Shown: positions 45,841 through 57,276, counted from the first letter of the stretch. The stretch is 64,000 nucleotides of DNA from Candidatus Kryptobacter tengchongensis (GCA_001485605.1 FAON01000004.1:186001-250000); one strand, 5' to 3'. A program made the numbers and translations. The notes: generated from the sequence alone by a model not told the origin.

Positions 45841-45858
45841 AACAAACTTGAAATAGAA

Positions 45859-47187
45859 ATGCTACCTGTAGAAATAATACGCAAAAAAAGGGATGGTAAA
45901 AAATTAACAAAAGATGAAATATCGCTTTTCATCAACGGGTATTTAAACGGAACAATACCGGATTATCAAATGTCGGCTTTCCTAATGGCGATATATTTTC
46001 AAGGTATGGATTTTGAAGAGACAATATGTCTTACAGAGATAATGTTAAATTCTGGGCATGTTGTTGATCTATCAGATATTCCAGGAATTAAAGTTGATAA
46101 GCATTCAACAGGTGGTGTTGGGGATAAGGTTTCCTTAATCCTTGCGCCAATCGTTGCCTCAGCCGGCGTCCCGGTACCAATGATCTCGGGTCGTGGACTC
46201 GGTCATACGGGTGGAACACTTGATAAACTTGAATCAATCCCGGGTTTCAAAACAAATCTTTCCATTGAGGAGTATAAAAAAGTTATTTCAGAGATTGGAG
46301 TTGTAATGATTGGGCAAACATCGGAGATTGCACCTGCGGATAAGAAAATTTACGCTCTTCGCGATGTAACAGCAACTGTTGAATCAATTCCTTTGATTTC
46401 AGCAAGTATAATGAGCAAAAAACTTGCTGAGGGAATTGATGCTCTCGTCCTTGATGTCAAAACTGGACAAGGTGCTTTCATGAGTGAATATGAAAAATCA
46501 CTTCAACTTGCACAAACCCTTTTTACTATTGGGAAAAATTTCGGTAAGAAAGTCATCGCTTTTATCACAGATATGAATCAACCACTTGGATACGCTGTTG
46601 GAAATTGGCTTGAAGTTGTTGAATCTGTCCAATGCCTTCGGGGTCTAAATGTTCCAGATTTAATGCATTTAACCTATGTTCTTGCTGGAGCAATGATCAT
46701 GCTTGGAGGGAAAGCGAACTCAATAGAGGAAGGGATGAAAATTGCGCAAAAAGTTGTCCTTTCGGGAGAAGCATATGAAAAATTTATTAAACTCGTGGAA
46801 AAACAAGGCGGAGATGTAAGCTATATTGAAAACCTTGAAAAATATCCGTTGCCAAAACATTCAATTGAAGTTAAAAGTATCTTTGACGGCTATGTTTATG
46901 AAATTGATGCTTTAGAAGTTGGAATAGTATCCGTCATGCTTGGTGCCGGAAGGACAAAGGTTGATGATGTAATTGACCCAAAAGCAGGAATTGTTCTAAA
47001 GAAAAAAGTCGGTGATAAAGTTGAAGCTGGTGAACCACTTGCCATTTTCTACACGGACAAAGATGATGTTATAAAAATTGCCAAAGAGCGACTTTCAAAA
47101 GCGTTTAAAATTAAGCCTGAAAAACCAGAATTACCTAAATTGATAAAAACAATAATTGATAACGAAGGCATAAGGGATTGGAAATAA
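45859..47187 (+). CDS. pdp: Pyrimidine-nucleoside (thymidine) phosphorylase
   Basis: The 442-residue protein has the thymidine phosphorylase signature SGRGLGHTGGTLDKLESIPG near residue 111, the phosphate-binding KHSTGGVGDKVS near residue 80 and the C-terminal PYNP domain. It splits pyrimidine nucleosides with phosphate for salvage. Uridine or thymidine specificity cannot be read here. The ATG follows the stop of the fusion gene by 18 bases and an AAAACAAA element. Confidence 0.94.
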   Translation: MLPVEIIRKKRDGKKLTKDEISLFINGYLNGTIPDYQMSAFLMAIYFQGMDFEETICLTEIMLNSGHVVDLSDIPGIKVDKHSTGGVGDKVSLILAPIVASAGVPVPMISGRGLGHTGGTLDKLESIPGFKTNLSIEEYKKVISEIGVVMIGQTSEIAPADKKIYALRDVTATVESIPLISASIMSKKLAEGIDALVLDVKTGQGAFMSEYEKSLQLAQTLFTIGKNFGKKVIAFITDMNQPLGYAVGNWLEVVESVQCLRGLNVPDLMHLTYVLAGAMIMLGGKANSIEEGMKIAQKVVLSGEAYEKFIKLVEKQGGDVSYIENLEKYPLPKHSIEVKSIFDGYVYEIDALEVGIVSVMLGAGRTKVDDVIDPKAGIVLKKKVGDKVEAGEPLAIFYTDKDDVIKIAKERLSKAFKIKPEKPELPKLIKTIIDNEGIRDWK

Positions 47188-47215
47188 AAAAGGGCAGGCA
47201 TATGCCTGCCCTTTT
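47188..47215. terminator. Bidirectional terminator between convergent genes
   Basis: A perfect 28-base palindrome has arms AAAAGGGCAGGCAT and ATGCCTGCCCTTTT. The built-in A and T tracts make it a terminator on both strands. The GC core GGGCAGGC is the same as in the terminator at 26931-26952. Confidence 0.92.
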
Positions 47216-47229
47216 GACGCTTTACAGAA

Positions 47230-49311
47230 TCATTTAATCAAAACCATTTTCTTCGTTGCAACAAAATCGTCAGCTGTCAATCTGTAGAAGTAAATTCCGC
47301 TCGCAAGCCCAGATGCATTAAACTCAACTGTATGTACACCCGCTCTCATATATTCATCCTTCAAAACAGCAATTTTCTCGCCGAGAGCATTAAACACCTC
47401 AAGTTTAACCTTTGCATCTCTTGGCAAAGCAAAACCAATTTTGGTCGTTGGGTTGAAAGGATTCGGATAGTTTTGATATAGTTCAAATCTGACTGGAACA
47501 TCTGGGGTTGTAAATTCTACACCTGTTATCTTGCTTATTGAAAGTTGCAACAATCTCACAACATATTTAGGATTATGAACACCATGGCTTTTATCCTCAA
47601 CGACATAACGATAGTTCCAATATGCTTGTTTCAATCTAACTGAATCAGGATCAGTTCTGATCTGCTGCCAATCAACTGTTGGTTGCCCCTTGGGTGGCAA
47701 CGCCATTGCAAGTTTTTCAATTAAACCGTCAACTTCCTTCATAAATGGCTCAACTGTTCCATCCATATCATAATCATAAGACGCGATTATATCATCAAAC
47801 TTTGTAATTCCAGTATGGCATTTTACGCAACCAGTGATGTTATCATATTCCTGACCATCTGGGGCAACATATTTCATTTTCCATGTATGCATCCCGATTT
47901 TATCCCTTGCAACATGACCAGTATCTGGAGTTGCAGACATATGGCAACCAACGCAAGCATTTTCAACAAGACGATGTCCAATACTGCTTGGTAAAGTTTC
48001 ACCCCAAGTATATCCATTCTGACCAAGATAGACATCTCCAGCACCCGCATGGTGTGGTCCCCAAACAGAGCTGAGGTTTGTAGTGACATATGTTAAAGCA
48101 TTCCTGCGATACTTGTGACAATTGATGCAAAGCTTGCCTTTTCCAAGATCAATCTGTGAATAATTGAATCCATTTGCAAGCGTATCCGCTGAGGCTGGAG
48201 CCTCTCTTAATTCCATTGAATGTGGATCATGGCAAGTCTGGCAAGTTATTGATGTATGTTGAATTCTGCTATAACCCGATGCTGCTCTGTTATCAAATGA
48301 TTCATTTTTAACAAAACTCACAAAGGCTGCGCCATCATGACAACGAACACAAGCATTAAGGTTATATTGCCCTGGTTGAATTGGTCCTGCGGGAGAGGTT
48401 CTAAATGTATTTGACCAAACTGCCTCAGCATGACCTGAGTATTCCCACTGGACATAGCGGTTATGCCTCCAGGGTTCATTATGGCATTGAGCACAAACTT
48501 CTGCACTCATAGTCTTTGGCTGAGTCCCTGCTCCATAGTGAGATGGATTCTTCGGACCATGGCAATTTTCACATCCAATAGTTGCAACTAAACTTAAAGC
48601 CTTCTTATCGGTTGTTAACAACGAATCAAATAAACCAGCTCTTGGCGGTTTCCATTGATTCCAATCAAAACCAAGCTGTCTTGCTACATCGTCGTAACCC
48701 CCATTATTTGCCATCAGATTATATCCAGTTGTATGACATCTTCCGCACCTTGCCGGATCCCAGTAAGGGGCAAGCTGTCCATTCATACCACGTTCAAAAA
48801 TAGTCGCGTGATCTGATGATTTCCACTTTGAATAAATTTCCGGTGTAACGCTCTTATGACAAGTTGCACAATTTAAACTTGAACTCCCAATCTCTTTCCA
48901 ATCAACCCCTGTGTAATTTGCAGCTATGATTGTAATTGTGGTATCATCAACGCCATTAACAACAAGCTTAATTTGATATGTCCCAGCCAAATCAGGGATA
49001 AATGAAACTAATTGAGCATTTGTGCTACTTAAAACCGCATTTGAACCTGCTGGTTTATCAACAATTGACCACTCATAGCTTGTAGCGGGCTTAAAAGCTG
49101 TATCACCCGAGACATCATAACCATTAAGCCACACAACCGTGCCAGTTCCAACAACCGACAAACCAGAAGATATACTATCAAGATTCGCAATCCCCATTCC
49201 TTCTAATTCATGTGGTGACATTCCTTTAATTTTGATATAAGCCTTTTGGGCAAAAAGAGATGAGCTGAAAACTAAAAGCAAAAGCAATAAAGTTGTTACT
49301 TTCGCTTTCAT
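47230..49311 (-). CDS. Exported nonaheme cytochrome c with T9SS sorting domain
   Basis: The 693-residue protein has a signal peptide (residues 1-22), an Ig/PKD-like beta domain (about 40-135), and nine CxxCH sites (CATCH, CGRCH, CENCH, CAQCH, CVRCH, CQTCH, CINCH, CVGCH, CVKCH) between about residues 145 and 505. The C-terminal Por-type sorting domain begins with FELYQNYPNPFNPTTKI. It is probably exported across the outer membrane by type IX secretion and attached or released there. Its role, perhaps extracellular electron transfer or a nitrite/tetrathionate-type reductase, is not shown. AGGTG precedes its ATG. Confidence 0.9.
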   Translation of the reverse strand: MKAKVTTLLLLLLVFSSSLFAQKAYIKIKGMSPHELEGMGIANLDSISSGLSVVGTGTVVWLNGYDVSGDTAFKPATSYEWSIVDKPAGSNAVLSSTNAQLVSFIPDLAGTYQIKLVVNGVDDTTITIIAANYTGVDWKEIGSSSLNCATCHKSVTPEIYSKWKSSDHATIFERGMNGQLAPYWDPARCGRCHTTGYNLMANNGGYDDVARQLGFDWNQWKPPRAGLFDSLLTTDKKALSLVATIGCENCHGPKNPSHYGAGTQPKTMSAEVCAQCHNEPWRHNRYVQWEYSGHAEAVWSNTFRTSPAGPIQPGQYNLNACVRCHDGAAFVSFVKNESFDNRAASGYSRIQHTSITCQTCHDPHSMELREAPASADTLANGFNYSQIDLGKGKLCINCHKYRRNALTYVTTNLSSVWGPHHAGAGDVYLGQNGYTWGETLPSSIGHRLVENACVGCHMSATPDTGHVARDKIGMHTWKMKYVAPDGQEYDNITGCVKCHTGITKFDDIIASYDYDMDGTVEPFMKEVDGLIEKLAMALPPKGQPTVDWQQIRTDPDSVRLKQAYWNYRYVVEDKSHGVHNPKYVVRLLQLSISKITGVEFTTPDVPVRFELYQNYPNPFNPTTKIGFALPRDAKVKLEVFNALGEKIAVLKDEYMRAGVHTVEFNASGLASGIYFYRLTADDFVATKKMVLIK

Positions 49312-49357
49312 CTTTACACCTGAATTTAGTTTTTCTATATGTGCGTAACATTTGAAG

Positions 49358-49372
49358 GCAATTTTTATGCCA
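49358..49372 (-). promoter_or_regulatory. Sigma54-type promoter candidate for nonaheme cytochrome
   Basis: On the minus strand TGGCA and TTGC match the -24/-12 consensus with the exact spacing, about 46 bases before the start. An overlapping sigma70-like TTGCCT, 16 bases, TATAGA is an alternative. Confidence 0.4.
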
Positions 49373-49469
49373 GATAAAAAACCTTAAAATTCACTAATCT
49401 TTAAAGCCCCTATGTTCAAAATAGTCACGATTTATTTTCAAATCAATGTCTCGTTTTTCAACATTTTAA

Positions 49470-50814
<1,345 letters not shown>

Positions 50815-50842
50815 TTTTCATCCAAGTTTTGTTTTTAAAATT

Positions 50843-51565
50843 TTATCCTGCTGTTATAATTTCATGAATTTTACCGTCAACTATTTTCACGATTCTATCT
50901 GCTCTTTCAGCGAGCTTTTCATTATGAGTTGCGATGATAAAGGTTTGCCCATGTTTTTTATTTAATTCAACTATTAAATCATGAAGCGCTTCTGCATTTT
51001 GACTATCAAGGTTCCCAGACGGTTCATCTGCAAGAATTATCTCAGGAGAATTCATCAACGCTCTTGCAACCGCGACCCTTTGCTGTTCCCCGCCCGATAG
51101 TTCCGATGGCTTATGTTCTATTCTGTCTGCAAGTCCAACTTCTTTGAGAAGTTCATATGCCCTATCTTTAGCCTCATCAAAACTTTTACCTGCTATCATT
51201 GCTGGCATTGCGACATTTTCAATTGCGGTAAACTCCGGCAAGAGGTGATGAAATTGAAATACAAAACCAATTTTTCTGTTTCTGAACTTAGCAAGTTCAA
51301 CATCGCTCATTTGAAAAACATCAACTCCATCAACATAAACTTTGCCCTCGCTTGGTCTGTCAAGTGTACCAAGAATGTGAAGAAGTGTGCTTTTCCCAGC
51401 ACCCGAAGCCCCAACTATAGCAACTATTTCTCCTCTTTTAACTTCAAGATCTATACCTTTTAAAACATGAAGTTTAACATTTCTCCCAAGCCAAAAAATT
51501 TTATGTATGTTTTCCGCCCTCAAAACTATATTCTTCAAATCCAGCCCACAGTTATATTTTGTCAT
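50843..51565 (-). CDS. lolD: ABC transporter ATPase, LolD/MacB-like
   Basis: The 240-residue protein has Walker [10 protein letters not shown] near residue 53, signature LSGGEQQR, Walker [12 protein letters not shown] and switch His (IIATHNE). The [16 protein letters not shown] segment is typical of the LolD/FtsE/MacB group. It would power release of lipoproteins from the inner membrane, but no LolC/E permease lies beside it. The start overlaps the icd stop by 4 bases. Confidence 0.88.
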   Translation of the reverse strand: MTKYNCGLDLKNIVLRAENIHKIFWLGRNVKLHVLKGIDLEVKRGEIVAIVGASGAGKSTLLHILGTLDRPSEGKVYVDGVDVFQMSDVELAKFRNRKIGFVFQFHHLLPEFTAIENVAMPAMIAGKSFDEAKDRAYELLKEVGLADRIEHKPSELSGGEQQRVAVARALMNSPEIILADEPSGNLDSQNAEALHDLIVELNKKHGQTFIIATHNEKLAERADRIVKIVDGKIHEIITAG

Positions 51566-52845
51566 TTCACAGCTAAAACTTCACTCAAATCACACTTCAT
51601 TATATTTTCAACGATCCTGCCTCCAAATTCGCTTGTCTTCACTTCAATTGCTCCTTCCATCTGCCGTGCAAAGTCATAAGTTACATATTTTTGTTTTATC
51701 GTTTCCTGCATACCATACTCAATCAACTTAGCAGCTTCTTTCCACCCGATATATTCAAACATCATAACACCGGAAAGAATAACAGAACCCGGGTTAACTT
51801 TATCAAGCCCTGCATATTTTGGAGCGGTGCCATGCGTTGCTTCAAAAACAGCATAAAAATCACTTATGTTCCCACCTGGTGCAATCCCAAGTCCTCCTAC
51901 AAGAGCAGCTGCAGCATCAGAAAGGTAATCACCATTAAGATTTGGAGTCGCTATAACATCATACTCACTTGGTCTTGTGATCAACTGCTGAAACATATTA
52001 TCAGCAATCCTATCCTTGATAACTATTTTGCTATCTGGTTGCTTCCCGCCATAATCTTTGGTGAGTTCTTCCTCCGTTATAACATACTCTCTGAATTCCT
52101 CAAGCGCAACCTGATATCCCCACTCACGAAAAGCACCTTCGGTAAACTTCATTATATTTCCTTTATGAACAAGGGTAACACTTCTTCTCCCATTTTCAAT
52201 TGCATACTTTATCGCTTTACGAACAAGTCGTTTTGAACCAAATTCCGACATAGGTTTAACACCAATCCCGGAATCTTTTCTAACCTTAAATCCAAACTCC
52301 TTTTCAAGTATGTCTATCATCTTCAACGCCTCTGGTGAGCCCATCTTCCACTCAATTCCTGCATAAACATCTTCAGTATTTTCTCTGAAAATAACGACAT
52401 CAACATCTTGTGGTCTTTTCATTGGGCTTGGAACCCCTTCATAATATTTAACTGGTCTAACACATGCGTAGAGATCAAGAACTTGCCTCAAAGTAACATT
52501 TAAACTTCTTATACCACCGCCAACAGGAGTTGTTAAAGGACCTTTAATTGCAATTATGTGCTCTTTTATCGCCTCAAGCGTATCATCTGGGAGCCACACT
52601 TCACGACCATATACCTTATTCGCTTTCTCTCCCGCATAAATTTCAAACCAAACAACTTTTCTTTTCCCATTGTACGCCTTCTCAACCGCAGCATCAAATA
52701 CCATCTTTGCAGCTCTCCATATGTCAGGTCCAGTTCCATCGCCTTCAATAAATGGGATTATCGGGTTATCCGGGACATGTAACTTTCCGTCTTTAACGGT
52801 TATTTTTTCTCCTTCTGAAGGTGGAACTAATTTTTCATATGCCAT
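51562..52845 (-). CDS. icd: Isocitrate dehydrogenase (NADP-type)
   Basis: The 427-residue protein is an Icd of the E. coli type, with [16 protein letters not shown] (isocitrate-binding Ser), [12 protein letters not shown] and the [19 protein letters not shown] metal-binding region. It turns isocitrate into 2-oxoglutarate with NADP in the TCA cycle. AGGAGG lies 7 bases before the ATG, the strongest ribosome binding site in this stretch. Confidence 0.96.
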   Translation of the reverse strand: MAYEKLVPPSEGEKITVKDGKLHVPDNPIIPFIEGDGTGPDIWRAAKMVFDAAVEKAYNGKRKVVWFEIYAGEKANKVYGREVWLPDDTLEAIKEHIIAIKGPLTTPVGGGIRSLNVTLRQVLDLYACVRPVKYYEGVPSPMKRPQDVDVVIFRENTEDVYAGIEWKMGSPEALKMIDILEKEFGFKVRKDSGIGVKPMSEFGSKRLVRKAIKYAIENGRRSVTLVHKGNIMKFTEGAFREWGYQVALEEFREYVITEEELTKDYGGKQPDSKIVIKDRIADNMFQQLITRPSEYDVIATPNLNGDYLSDAAAALVGGLGIAPGGNISDFYAVFEATHGTAPKYAGLDKVNPGSVILSGVMMFEYIGWKEAAKLIEYGMQETIKQKYVTYDFARQMEGAIEVKTSEFGGRIVENIMKCDLSEVLAVK

Positions 52846-52860
52846 ATTCCATTCCTCCTG

Positions 52861-53316
52861 TTAAATTATTTGGGTTTTAGGTTCGTTTATCTTTTGTCTT
52901 ATTAAATTCGCATACCTTTCAATTTCCCCCTTGGCGTATCTTTTAACAACAGGTTTAAATTTTAAACCATCACCCGAATACCTTGGGATCACATGAAAAT
53001 GAGCGTGGAAGATTCTCTGACCTGCAACGAAACCATTATTTGAAAGTATGTTAAAACCCTCAGGTTTTGGCTCAACCGACTCCATAATTGCTTGCGCAAT
53101 AATCCTAAGTGCTCTTAAAAGATGCGAATAAATCCCCTCTGGCAAAGACAAAAAATTCTCATAATGTTCCTTTGGGATCACAAGTGCATGACCTAAATTA
53201 ACTGGATTGATATCAAGAATTGAAATCACATGGCTGTCCTCGTAAAGAATCTCTGCCTTCTCTAAACCTTTAATAATTTTGCAAAATACACAATTTTCTC
53301 GCAGTTTTGACTCCAT
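52861..53316 (-). CDS. HIT-family nucleotide hydrolase
   Basis: The protein is about 151 residues from ATG 53316. It has CVFCKII near the N-terminus, PVNLGHALVIPKEH and the histidine triad FHAHFHVIP. It is probably a hydrolase of nucleoside phosphoramidates or dinucleotides. The longer frame (start 53433) adds a 39-residue basic leader not normal for the family; GAGG before 53316 supports the shorter form. Confidence 0.9.
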   Translation of the reverse strand: MESKLRENCVFCKIIKGLEKAEILYEDSHVISILDINPVNLGHALVIPKEHYENFLSLPEGIYSHLLRALRIIAQAIMESVEPKPEGFNILSNNGFVAGQRIFHAHFHVIPRYSGDGLKFKPVVKRYAKGEIERYANLIRQKINEPKTQII

Positions 53317-53469
53317 AATTTTCCTCAAAACATTTCTTCCAGGAAAAAACTTTGACTGAAAAATCCAGAAAGTTATGTAACGGAAAACTTTTTTCATCAT
53401 ACTAAATTTAATCAAACTATGAGTAAATAACAATCATGCAACCCAAACCCAAACTTAATCTCAACAATT

Positions 53470-53498
53470 TTGCTTTTGCAATATGCGTGAGTTAAATT
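53470..53498 (+). promoter_or_regulatory. Sigma70-like promoter for glycosyltransferase gene
   Basis: TTGCTT (53470-53475), a 17-base spacer and TAAATT (53493-53498) precede the ATG at 53518 by about 19 bases, leaving a very short leader. Confidence 0.55.
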
Positions 53499-53517
53499 TT
53501 ATTAAAAACTTCACCTG

Positions 53518-54549
53518 ATGGAACAGCCAAAGGTAAGCGTGATCATCCTGAACTGGAACACAAAACATTTCCTTGAAAGATTCCTTCCAACAGTCATTAA
53601 AACAGATTATAAAAACCTTGAAATAATTGTTGCAGATAACGGCTCAACGGATGGGAGCGCTGATTTCGTCAGGGAAAATTTTAAAGAAGTAAAACTTATA
53701 ACTTTTGATAAAAATTACGGCTTCTGCAGTGGCTATAACAAAGCAATTGAATTTGCAAAAGGTGACTACATAGTCCTGTTAAACTCAGATATTGAGGTAA
53801 CTCCCAACTGGATAAATCCAATCATAAATTTCATGGAAGAAAATAGAGATGTCTTTGCATGTCAACCCAAACTTTTATCTTACTTTGAGAGAAATAAATT
53901 TGAATATGCTGGCGCATGCGGTGGTTTCATTGATAAATTTGGATATCCGTTCTGCCGTGGTAGGATTTTCAACTTCTGCGAAGAGGATACAGGTCAATAC
54001 GATGAAATAAAGCAAGTTTTCTGGGCAACGGGCGCATGTATGGTGATAAGGAAAAAATTTCTTGACGAGGTTGGTTCCCTTGATGATGACTTTTTTGCAC
54101 ATATGGAGGAAATTGATCTGTGCTGGCGTGCCAATCTTCACGGATATAAAATTTTTTGCATCCCTCAAAGCGTAGTCTATCACATCGGCGGTGGAACTCT
54201 ACCGAAAACAAACCCTCAAAAGACATTCCTAAATTACAGAAACAGTTTGATAATGCTTGAAAAAAATTTACACCTTATTGATGCGCTTTTTGTCATCCCA
54301 GTGCGATTGCTTTTTGATCTAATATCCGCCATCATTTACTTAATTAAAGGAAACCTTGGAGATTTCATTGCGGTGCTTAAAGCACATATGGTCTTCTGGC
54401 TTAAACAACCAAAATGGATAAAGAAAAGAATCAAAACCCAAAAAAACATTAAAAGAAAAAAGATAAACTCTAACATCATCTTCAAGAAAAGCATTGTGAT
54501 TGAGCACTTCATTTTCGGTAAGAAACGATTTTCTGAATTGAAATTTTAA
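53518..54549 (+). CDS. Family 2 glycosyltransferase, rhamnosyltransferase-like
   Basis: The 343-residue protein has a GT-A domain with VSVIILNWNT, ADNGSTDGSADF, LNSDIEV (metal site) and MEEIDLCWRANLHGY, the pattern of WbbL-type rhamnosyltransferases. A hydrophobic segment near 260-290 and a basic tail suggest peripheral membrane attachment. It converges on anmK with a 4-base overlap. Acceptor and donor are unknown, though an RmlD-like gene is elsewhere in the window. Confidence 0.87.
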   Translation: MEQPKVSVIILNWNTKHFLERFLPTVIKTDYKNLEIIVADNGSTDGSADFVRENFKEVKLITFDKNYGFCSGYNKAIEFAKGDYIVLLNSDIEVTPNWINPIINFMEENRDVFACQPKLLSYFERNKFEYAGACGGFIDKFGYPFCRGRIFNFCEEDTGQYDEIKQVFWATGACMVIRKKFLDEVGSLDDDFFAHMEEIDLCWRANLHGYKIFCIPQSVVYHIGGGTLPKTNPQKTFLNYRNSLIMLEKNLHLIDALFVIPVRLLFDLISAIIYLIKGNLGDFIAVLKAHMVFWLKQPKWIKKRIKTQKNIKRKKINSNIIFKKSIVIEHFIFGKKRFSELKF

Positions 54550-55730
54550 AAGTAAATTCCCCCCAAGATAGTTCTTTTTCTCGCCCCTGTAACTGAAGTT
54601 ATATTTATAGGATTTCCACTTATTGTTTCATTTGCGAAAACGGCAAAACATATCGCTTCTTTTGCATCCGAAGAGACGCCGAATTCATCGCTTAATCGGA
54701 CGGGAACTCGGAAATGTCTTTCAAGCGAATTAAGCATAAACTTATTTTTCGCGCCACCTCCACTTACGATTAACTCATCAACTTCAGCATATGGTTTGAC
54801 AAATAATTCATAATTTTTAAATATCGCATAGGTTGTAAATTCAGTCGCGGTTGCAACCATATCTTCCGGTGCAAGTGAAAGTTCCTGACCCCATTTCAAA
54901 ATTTGATTTACAAACAATGAACCGAATTCTTCACGTCCTGTTGATTTAGGTGGCTTTTTTGTAATAAATGGATGCTCCATCATTTTATCAAGCAGATCTT
55001 TTGAAATCCTCCCACTTTGAGCGATTTCACCATTCTCATCATACTCACGATCAAAAAATATCTTAACAAGAGCATCAACAACCATATTTCCAGGTCCTGT
55101 ATCAAAAGCGATTACATCTTCAACATCACAATTTTTCTTCAAAACGGTGAAGTTTGCAATTCCACCGATGTTAAGAACTAATCTATTTAGCTCATCTGAT
55201 GCAAAGACAAGATAGTCAAAATAGGGAACAAGCGGAGCCCCCTCACCGCATAGCGCCATGTCTCCAACCCTGAAATTTCCAACGGTTGGAACGCCGGTAA
55301 GTTTAGCTATAACCCCGGGCTCTCCAATTTGAAGAGTTGATTTAATCCTATAACCAAACATCTCAATCTCAATCGGTAAATGCTGAATAGTTTGACCATG
55401 TGAGCCGATAAGATCAACATCTGAAATCTTCATTCCAAGTTCATCAAGGGTTTTAAAAATTGAATCTGCATAAACACGAGCGATTAAAAAATTTAATCTG
55501 CAAATTTCATCAACCCTGCTTGCTTCGGGTTGTGAATTTTTTAAAATTAATTTTTTTAACTTTTCATCAAACGGGAATGTCCTCCATCCAATTGTCCTCA
55601 CCTTCGTTTGTTTTCCGCTGTTAAAAACCTCAACCACTGCAACATCAACTCCATCCGCCGATGTCCCAGACATCAAACCGACAACTATCTTTGGATTTTT
55701 TTCTTTTAATCTCATCAATTTGTCAAGCAT
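54546..55730 (-). CDS. anmK: Anhydro-N-acetylmuramic acid kinase
   Basis: The protein of about 394 residues has the ATP-binding GLMSGTSADGVDVAV near its start, the conserved IGSHGQTIQHLP, RLVLNIGGIANFTVL, the AFDTGPGN loop and a C-terminal SGGGAKNKFML. It phosphorylates 1,6-anhydro-MurNAc from cell-wall turnover. ATG 55730 is preferred; the longer frame begins at TTG 55766 and overlaps mqnD by 20 bases. Confidence 0.95.
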   Translation of the reverse strand: MLDKLMRLKEKNPKIVVGLMSGTSADGVDVAVVEVFNSGKQTKVRTIGWRTFPFDEKLKKLILKNSQPEASRVDEICRLNFLIARVYADSIFKTLDELGMKISDVDLIGSHGQTIQHLPIEIEMFGYRIKSTLQIGEPGVIAKLTGVPTVGNFRVGDMALCGEGAPLVPYFDYLVFASDELNRLVLNIGGIANFTVLKKNCDVEDVIAFDTGPGNMVVDALVKIFFDREYDENGEIAQSGRISKDLLDKMMEHPFITKKPPKSTGREEFGSLFVNQILKWGQELSLAPEDMVATATEFTTYAIFKNYELFVKPYAEVDELIVSGGGAKNKFMLNSLERHFRVPVRLSDEFGVSSDAKEAICFAVFANETISGNPINITSVTGARKRTILGGIYF

Positions 55731-55746
55731 CTCAACAAGATTATTT

Positions 55747-56586
55747 TTAGTATTCTGCAAATTCAACTTTAACCCTTTTAGGGATTAAACCCTTTTCAAA
55801 TCCCATATCAAGAAACAACTGCACTGCTTTTCTGCCTTCCTCGCCGTAATCAAGCGTTAACTCGTTCACATACATTCCAATAAATTTATCTGCAAGATTA
55901 TCATCCATACCCCTCGCAAATTTCAAAGCATATTTAAGTGCCTCATTTCTATTTTCAATTGAATATTTTATGCTCTCATATACATATTTTGAAATCTCTC
56001 TGATTAATTGCCCTCCAAGTTCCCTCTTAATGGCATTTCCACCTAAGGGAAGTGGCAAAGCTGTTTGTTTATACCACCATTCTCCAAAATCAATTATCTT
56101 AACAAGTCCAGAGTTTGAATATGTCAACTGCCCCTCGTGAATTAAAAGTCCCGCATCAACTTCACCATTTAAAATAGCATCTATGATTTTGTCAAATTGA
56201 ATTACCTTATATTTAACTTCTGGCTCAAAAATTTTCAAAATAAAGAAAGCGCTCGTCAATGTCCCGGGAACACCAACTGTGAATTTCTTTAAATCAGCAG
56301 GGTCAAATTCCTCCTTCGCTACAACAATTGGACCATAGCCAAGTCCCATGCTCGCGCCACAGGGCATAAGTATGTATCTATCAAACACATAAGCGTATGC
56401 ATGGAACGAAATTGCAGTAACATCATAAACACCATCAAGCGCTTTTCTATTCAATGTCTCTATGTCGCTTAAAATGTTTATAAATTTCAAATTACCTGAA
56501 TTAATCTTATTGTTCACGAGTGCATAAAACATGAACGCATCATCTGAATCAGGACTATGTGCAATGGTTATTTCTCTCATCTCCAT
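55747..56586 (-). CDS. mqnD: 1,4-dihydroxy-6-naphthoate synthase (menaquinone, futalosine pathway)
   Basis: The 279-residue protein has the MqnD start (IAHSPDSDDAFMFYAL), a periplasmic-binding-protein fold, SFHAYAYVFDRYILMPCGASMG and LLIHEGQLTY. It makes dihydroxynaphthoate from cyclic de-hypoxanthine futalosine, so the quinone for the reductase complex is probably menaquinone. Other mqn genes lie elsewhere. An AAAACAAA element precedes the ATG. Confidence 0.93.
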   Translation of the reverse strand: MEMREITIAHSPDSDDAFMFYALVNNKINSGNLKFINILSDIETLNRKALDGVYDVTAISFHAYAYVFDRYILMPCGASMGLGYGPIVVAKEEFDPADLKKFTVGVPGTLTSAFFILKIFEPEVKYKVIQFDKIIDAILNGEVDAGLLIHEGQLTYSNSGLVKIIDFGEWWYKQTALPLPLGGNAIKRELGGQLIREISKYVYESIKYSIENRNEALKYALKFARGMDDNLADKFIGMYVNELTLDYGEEGRKAVQLFLDMGFEKGLIPKRVKVEFAEY

Positions 56587-56607
56587 GTATTTTTGTTTTA
56601 ATTGAAC

Positions 56608-57273
56608 TTATGCTTTTGCAGATGGACAAAGTTTGCTGATCTTGCAAATTGAACATTTCGGTTTTCTCGCCTCACAAACATATCTCCCATGATCACCAAT
56701 AAGATGAGAAAAAAGCGTCCATTTATCTTTTGGGACTATTTCCATCAACTCAAATTCAATTTTGTCTGGATTTTTACTTTTAACAAGTCCAAGCCGTGCG
56801 GTTACCCTTTTCAGATGCGTATCAACTATAATTCCCTGCTTTCCAAATGCGTTTGCAAGGACAGCGTTTGCGGTTTTTCTACCGACCCCGGGAAGTTCAA
56901 CAAGCTCCTCAAGCGTATCTGGCACTTGCCCACTGTATTTCTCAACGAGAACTTGACAACAATTTTTTATTGCCCTTGCTTTGTTTCTATAAAATCCCGT
57001 CGGCTTTATCTCTTGCTCAAGAGTTTTAAGATCAGCATTTGCGTAATCATATGCGGTGCGATATTTCTTAAAAAGATATTCCGTCACCTTGTTAACCCTC
57101 TCGTCTGTGCATTGCGCTGCAAGTATCGTCGCTACAAGAAGTTCAAGCGGATTTGAAAAATTTAAATGTGTCTTCGCATTTGGGTAAAGCTTCTTCAAAA
57201 CATTTATGATCTTGCGAACTCTCTTCTTCTTATCCTGAATCGTTTCTTTTGAAAGCTTCAATTTTCCCGACAT
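56608..57273 (-). CDS. nth: Endonuclease III (DNA glycosylase/AP lyase)
   Basis: The 221-residue protein has the helix-hairpin-helix LPGVGRKTA with catalytic Lys133, catalytic Asp151 in VDTHLKRV and a [4Fe-4S] loop Cys199-x6-Cys206-x2-Cys209-x5-Cys215. It removes oxidised pyrimidines from DNA. It follows the thioredoxin-like ferredoxin gene by 3 bases with GAGG before the ATG. Confidence 0.97.
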   Translation of the reverse strand: MSGKLKLSKETIQDKKKRVRKIINVLKKLYPNAKTHLNFSNPLELLVATILAAQCTDERVNKVTEYLFKKYRTAYDYANADLKTLEQEIKPTGFYRNKARAIKNCCQVLVEKYSGQVPDTLEELVELPGVGRKTANAVLANAFGKQGIIVDTHLKRVTARLGLVKSKNPDKIEFELMEIVPKDKWTLFSHLIGDHGRYVCEARKPKCSICKISKLCPSAKA

Positions 57274-57276
57274 TTT

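Noticed and set aside
47188-47215. Palindrome as an operator
   Set aside because: Its place between convergent stops and its A/T flanks fit a bidirectional terminator better.
51691-52236. 181-codon plus-strand open frame opposite icd
   Set aside because: Antisense shadow of a strongly conserved enzyme; no promoter, no domain pattern.
53317-53433. N-terminal 39-residue extension of the HIT protein
   Set aside because: HIT proteins normally start a few residues before CxFC; ATG 53316 has GAGG upstream and the extension looks like leader sequence.
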